From: an uncultured Devosia sp. | GTDB taxonomy: Bacteria; Pseudomonadota; Alphaproteobacteria; Rhizobiales; Devosiaceae | Assembly: GCF_946479885.1 (NCBI RefSeq) | Contig: NZ_CAMLHM010000013.1 | Coordinates: forward strand, 1-64,000 | DNA: 64,000 bases | Reading direction: 5' to 3' | Shown here: positions 61,322-64,000 of the stretch, piece after piece | Layout: the number at the start of each line of letters is the position of its first letter | Position numbering within the stretch: position 1 is the first letter of the stretch | Notes under the pieces: generated by a model | Database searches by the model: none | The model's input: only the letters and a program-made list of their open reading frames with translations | What the model was told of the DNA's origin: nothing | Position numbers and translations under genes: made by a program

Positions 61322-63264
61322 GCCGCCTTCTCCTGATCGGCTTTGACAGCTGCCAGGTTGGCCTGCGTCATGGCTGAGGTGCCGTGCTCGGTCTTCTCCC
61401 AATAGTGGGGATTGCTGATCAGCTGCTTGAGCGCCTTGTAGCCGGCGATCGAATGCAGCACCCAGTAGAACGGCAGGGTCGCCCCAACCAGAACCAGGTC
61501 GAAATAGCGCCGCTTCAGCGCCGCGACGATGCCGAAATAGATCAGGAAGAGGTTGCCCACGACCAGATTGAACACCGCCATGGTTCCAAAGGGCTCGGGA
61601 AACAGCCAGCCGAAGGGCTGCGTTTGGGTGACGAACACCATGAGCGTGATGACCCAGAGGATCGGATTGAGCAGCACGGTGAAGGCCGGCGCACCGATGA
61701 AGAAGTGGAAGGCGAAAAAGCCCACCGGGCCAATGGATTTGTAGAGCTGCACCGGGTGCCGCATATGCACTAGCCAGGTCTGCATGTAGCCCTTGATCCA
61801 GCGGCTGCGCTGCTTGATCCAGCTGGGCAGCACGCCATTCGCCTCTTCATAGGTCGTCGAATTGATGACGCCGACCGTGTAGCCTTCCTGCGCCAACCGG
61901 ACGCCCAGGTCGGCATCCTCGGTCACATTGTAAGGGTCCCAGCCGTTGACGCGGCGCAAAGCCGCCAGCTTGAAATGGTTGGACGTGCCGCCCAGCGGAA
62001 TGGGCACGTTGAGCCTGTCCAGGCCCGGCAGCATGAAATCGAACCACTGCGAGTATTCGAGCGTGAACATCTTGGTGAGCCAGTTCTCACCGCGATTAAA
62101 GTAGTTCAGCCGCCCCTGCACGCAGGCCAGGTTCGGCTCGGCGGTGCGGAAAGCCAGCACCGCCTTCTTGAGCTGGTCGGGCTCCGGCTGATCCTCGGCG
62201 TCGTAGATGGTCAGGAACTCGCCACGGCAGAACTGCAAAGCGTAGTTGCAGGCCTTGGGCTTGGTCTTGGGTTGACTGGCCGGCACGCGGATGATCTCAA
62301 AATTGCCCGGCAGGTTGAGCGCCTTGGCCGCATCGATGGTCTCGTCGTCATCCTCTTCGAGCACCAGCTTCACTTCAACCTTGGAAGCCGGATAATCGAG
62401 GCCCTTGAGTGCCTTGGCGAGCAGCGGCAGCACGCGGGCTTCCCGATACATCGGCACCAGCACCGTATAGGTCGGCAGGTCGCGATCAACCAGGCTCGCC
62501 ACAGCTTCGTCCGAGATCACCATGTCGGCGCGGCGGCTGGCGCCGACCCAGGTCAACAGGAACTTGAACGCGAAGGTGAGGGTGTAGAGCGCCGTCGCCG
62601 CCGACATCAGCGCGACCAGCGTCGGGATGGGTGCAAAGCCCAGCGCCAGAATGACCACGGCCAGGCAGACGCAAATGGTGGTCTTCTGCGGATCGGTGAC
62701 GGTGTATTTGGCCGAATGCTCGGGCTTCCACTCGTAGAGCCCTTCGCGCGCCGTGTGGCTGTCACGCTCGCGGAACATCGCCTGGGTCTGCCACAGGATG
62801 TCGTAGGGCGAGGTGATGACGAAGCCGTGCGAGCTGCCGTAGCGGTCTTCGGCCCAGCGCCTGTTCTCATCGGAGATGGTGGTGGTCGCGATCAGCACCT
62901 TGCCGCCTTCGGCCCGCCACGGCGTGAGGTTCTGTGCCGTGTAATCGGTCCGGTCATCCGGGTCGACCAGCAGCGGATCGCTTGGCTGCTCACGCAGATT
63001 GACGAAGGGCAGGCCATAGACCGCGGCGAGGGCCTGATAATACTGCATGCGCCGAACATAGCCCTGTGCGATCAGCACATGGGCGAGCTCGTGGCCCCAT
63101 TCCACGCTCGCTCGGGTCGCGGTCGCCAGGTCCACGAGCGAGAGGATCCCCTGCTGCACCAGGAGTTCGGCCACGGCCAGTTGCAGGGCGTCACCGGTGG
63201 GCGGCTCATCTGCACTGGCTGTGCGGTCGACATTCAGGTCGATGGCTAATGCGGTCTTCAGCAT
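61318..63264 (-). CDS. GT2 glycosyltransferase with N-terminal MshEN-like domain
   Basis: 648 residues from ATG 63264. N terminus (about 30-170) resembles the MshEN/GspE N-terminal domain: LLVQQGILSLVDLATATR, then HVLIAQGYVRRMQYYQALAAVYGLPFVNL. Two membrane helices at about 195-245 are followed by a family 2 glycosyltransferase domain (YTVLVPMYREARVLPLLAKAL, IYDAEDQPEPDQL, PLGGTSNHF, VTEDADLGVRL, and the processive-enzyme motif QRSRWIKG). At least four more membrane helices end the protein. It resembles XagB/NfrB-type synthases of exopolysaccharides. MshEN domains can bind cyclic di-GMP, so activity could respond to it. The polymer is unknown. The next gene overlaps by four bases. Confidence 0.85.
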   Translation of the reverse strand: MLKTALAIDLNVDRTASADEPPTGDALQLAVAELLVQQGILSLVDLATATRASVEWGHELAHVLIAQGYVRRMQYYQALAAVYGLPFVNLREQPSDPLLVDPDDRTDYTAQNLTPWRAEGGKVLIATTTISDENRRWAEDRYGSSHGFVITSPYDILWQTQAMFRERDSHTAREGLYEWKPEHSAKYTVTDPQKTTICVCLAVVILALGFAPIPTLVALMSAATALYTLTFAFKFLLTWVGASRRADMVISDEAVASLVDRDLPTYTVLVPMYREARVLPLLAKALKGLDYPASKVEVKLVLEEDDDETIDAAKALNLPGNFEIIRVPASQPKTKPKACNYALQFCRGEFLTIYDAEDQPEPDQLKKAVLAFRTAEPNLACVQGRLNYFNRGENWLTKMFTLEYSQWFDFMLPGLDRLNVPIPLGGTSNHFKLAALRRVNGWDPYNVTEDADLGVRLAQEGYTVGVINSTTYEEANGVLPSWIKQRSRWIKGYMQTWLVHMRHPVQLYKSIGPVGFFAFHFFIGAPAFTVLLNPILWVITLMVFVTQTQPFGWLFPEPFGTMAVFNLVVGNLFLIYFGIVAALKRRYFDLVLVGATLPFYWVLHSIAGYKALKQLISNPHYWEKTEHGTSAMTQANLAAVKADQEKAA

Positions 63265-63433
63265 CAGCAGACGCTAACGCGCCGCTCATGAAGCTTTCCT
63301 CAATCTGAAGCGGAAAAGCCCAAATGCCCCGCTCATTTAGCATTAATGACTTTGTCCGGAGGGCGTTCGATGCGCCGTGCTTGAACCGCCCCGGCAAATC
63401 CCTATCTTGCGATCGGACAAGTGAGACCAGCGC

Positions 63434-64000
63434 GTGCCCCAAAACCCCACGACTATCGTCGACGAACTGGGCATTGCCCTGTCCAACCTCGCCGACGCCG
63501 CCACGGGCGCTTTCACACCCACTTTGCGCCTCGGCGTCACCGGCCTCAGCCGGGCTGGCAAGACCATCTTCATCACCGCCCTGGTACACAACCTGCTGAC
63601 CGGCGGGCGCCTGCCCGGCTTCGCGCCGCTGGCCGAGGGCCGGTTCATTGGGGCCCGTCTTGCCGAATACCCCGACGCCACCATTCCCCGCTTTGCCTAT
63701 GAGCAGCATCTGGAGGCGCTCACGGGCAAGACGCCGAGCTGGCCAGAGAGCACACGGCGTATCTCACAACTCCGTCTCGTGCTGAAATTCCAATCGAAGA
63801 ACTGGTATTCCGGCATGACCGGTCCCTCGACGCTCAACCTCGATATAGTCGATTACCCCGGCGAGTGGCTGCTCGACCTGCCATTGCTCGGCCTGAGCTT
63901 TGCCGAGTGGAGCGCCGAGGCACTGGAACGAGCGCGCCGACCGGGATCGGGCAAGGAGGCAGGTCCGTTCCTCAAGCTGCTGGACAGCATCGACCCGCAC
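63434..64000 (+). CDS. YcjX-like P-loop NTPase (3' end off window)
   Basis: The frame opens at GTG 63434 (MPQNPTTIVDELGIALSNLADAATGAFTPTLRLGVTGLSRAGKTIFITALVHNLL) and is open to the right edge; 189 codons are visible. Walker A is GLSRAGKT at about 36-43, and the segment STLNLDIVDYPGEWLLDLPLLG has the Walker B/GEW pattern of the YcjX (DUF463) family. These proteins are usually next to a YcjF/TIGR01620 membrane protein, which would lie beyond the window. The role in envelope stress is suggested for the family, not proven. Confidence 0.85.
   Translation, partial: MPQNPTTIVDELGIALSNLADAATGAFTPTLRLGVTGLSRAGKTIFITALVHNLLTGGRLPGFAPLAEGRFIGARLAEYPDATIPRFAYEQHLEALTGKTPSWPESTRRISQLRLVLKFQSKNWYSGMTGPSTLNLDIVDYPGEWLLDLPLLGLSFAEWSAEALERARRPGSGKEAGPFLKLLDSIDPH

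Overview
The window looks like a chromosomal segment of an alphaproteobacterium of the Hyphomicrobiales, most likely Devosia or a close relative. This rests on gene content rather than a database search. It has a Caulobacter/rhizobial type flagellar cluster (FliX, FlbT, FlaF, MotE, a DUF6468 protein), the CckA hybrid kinase, a GTTC-N7-GTTC SOS box before recA, a CsgH-type curli protein, a zinc-ligand-poor DksA, and families of short inverted repeats at gene ends.

Layout. 1-3.1 kb: the 5' part of a FecR-domain protein with a Gly/Asn/Gln repeat tail that runs off the left edge, then two tandem DMT-family transporters. 3.2-7.1 kb: alaS and recA with an SOS box. 7.4-10.5 kb: a GguC/AraD1-type protein and an aldo/keto reductase (probable sugar catabolism), then an ArsR regulator, an SRPBCC protein and a small membrane protein. 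10.6-13.6 kb: a DUF2237 protein and cckA. 13.6-14.4 kb: a gene-free, repeat-rich stretch. 14.4-29.7 kb: flagellar block 1, with flhB-fliR-fliQ-fliE-flgC-flgB leftward, fliO-fliP rightward, a large TPR protein, motE, a DUF6468 gene, fliM and fliL leftward, and flgF-flgG-flgA-flgH rightward. 30-43.6 kb: non-flagellar genes (an alkyltransferase-like protein, an M32 carboxypeptidase, an ABC-F ATPase, two curlins with csgH, PBP1C and alpha-2-macroglobulin). 43.8-58.1 kb: dksA, then flagellar block 2: fliX, flgI, a rod-binding protein, a FlgN-like protein, an unknown ORF, two large flagellins, flbT, flaF, flgL, flgK and flgE. 58.3-64 kb: a P-loop ATPase, metA, a membrane protein with a GT2 glycosyltransferase, and the start of a YcjX-type NTPase.

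How it fits together. The flagellar promoters seem to follow a Caulobacter-style cascade. Perfect TTAA-N7-TTAA CtrA boxes lie in the flgB/fliO gap, before fliX and before flagellin 2. One-mismatch versions precede fliL, the TPR gene and flagellin 1. The hook, P-ring and distal-rod operons (flgE, flgI, flgF) each have a TGGCA-N8-GCA sigma-54 promoter with a 13-bp GGCAR-N3-YTGCC dyad about 85-130 bp upstream. A fourth such dyad lies between flgB and fliO. FliX, the known partner of the sigma-54 activator FlbD, is encoded here, as is CckA, the kinase above CtrA. flbD, ctrA, fliF/G/I/N, flhA, motAB, flgD and fliK are not in the window.

I saw no tRNA, rRNA, CRISPR array, insertion sequence or prophage. 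All coordinates and motif matches were read by eye.
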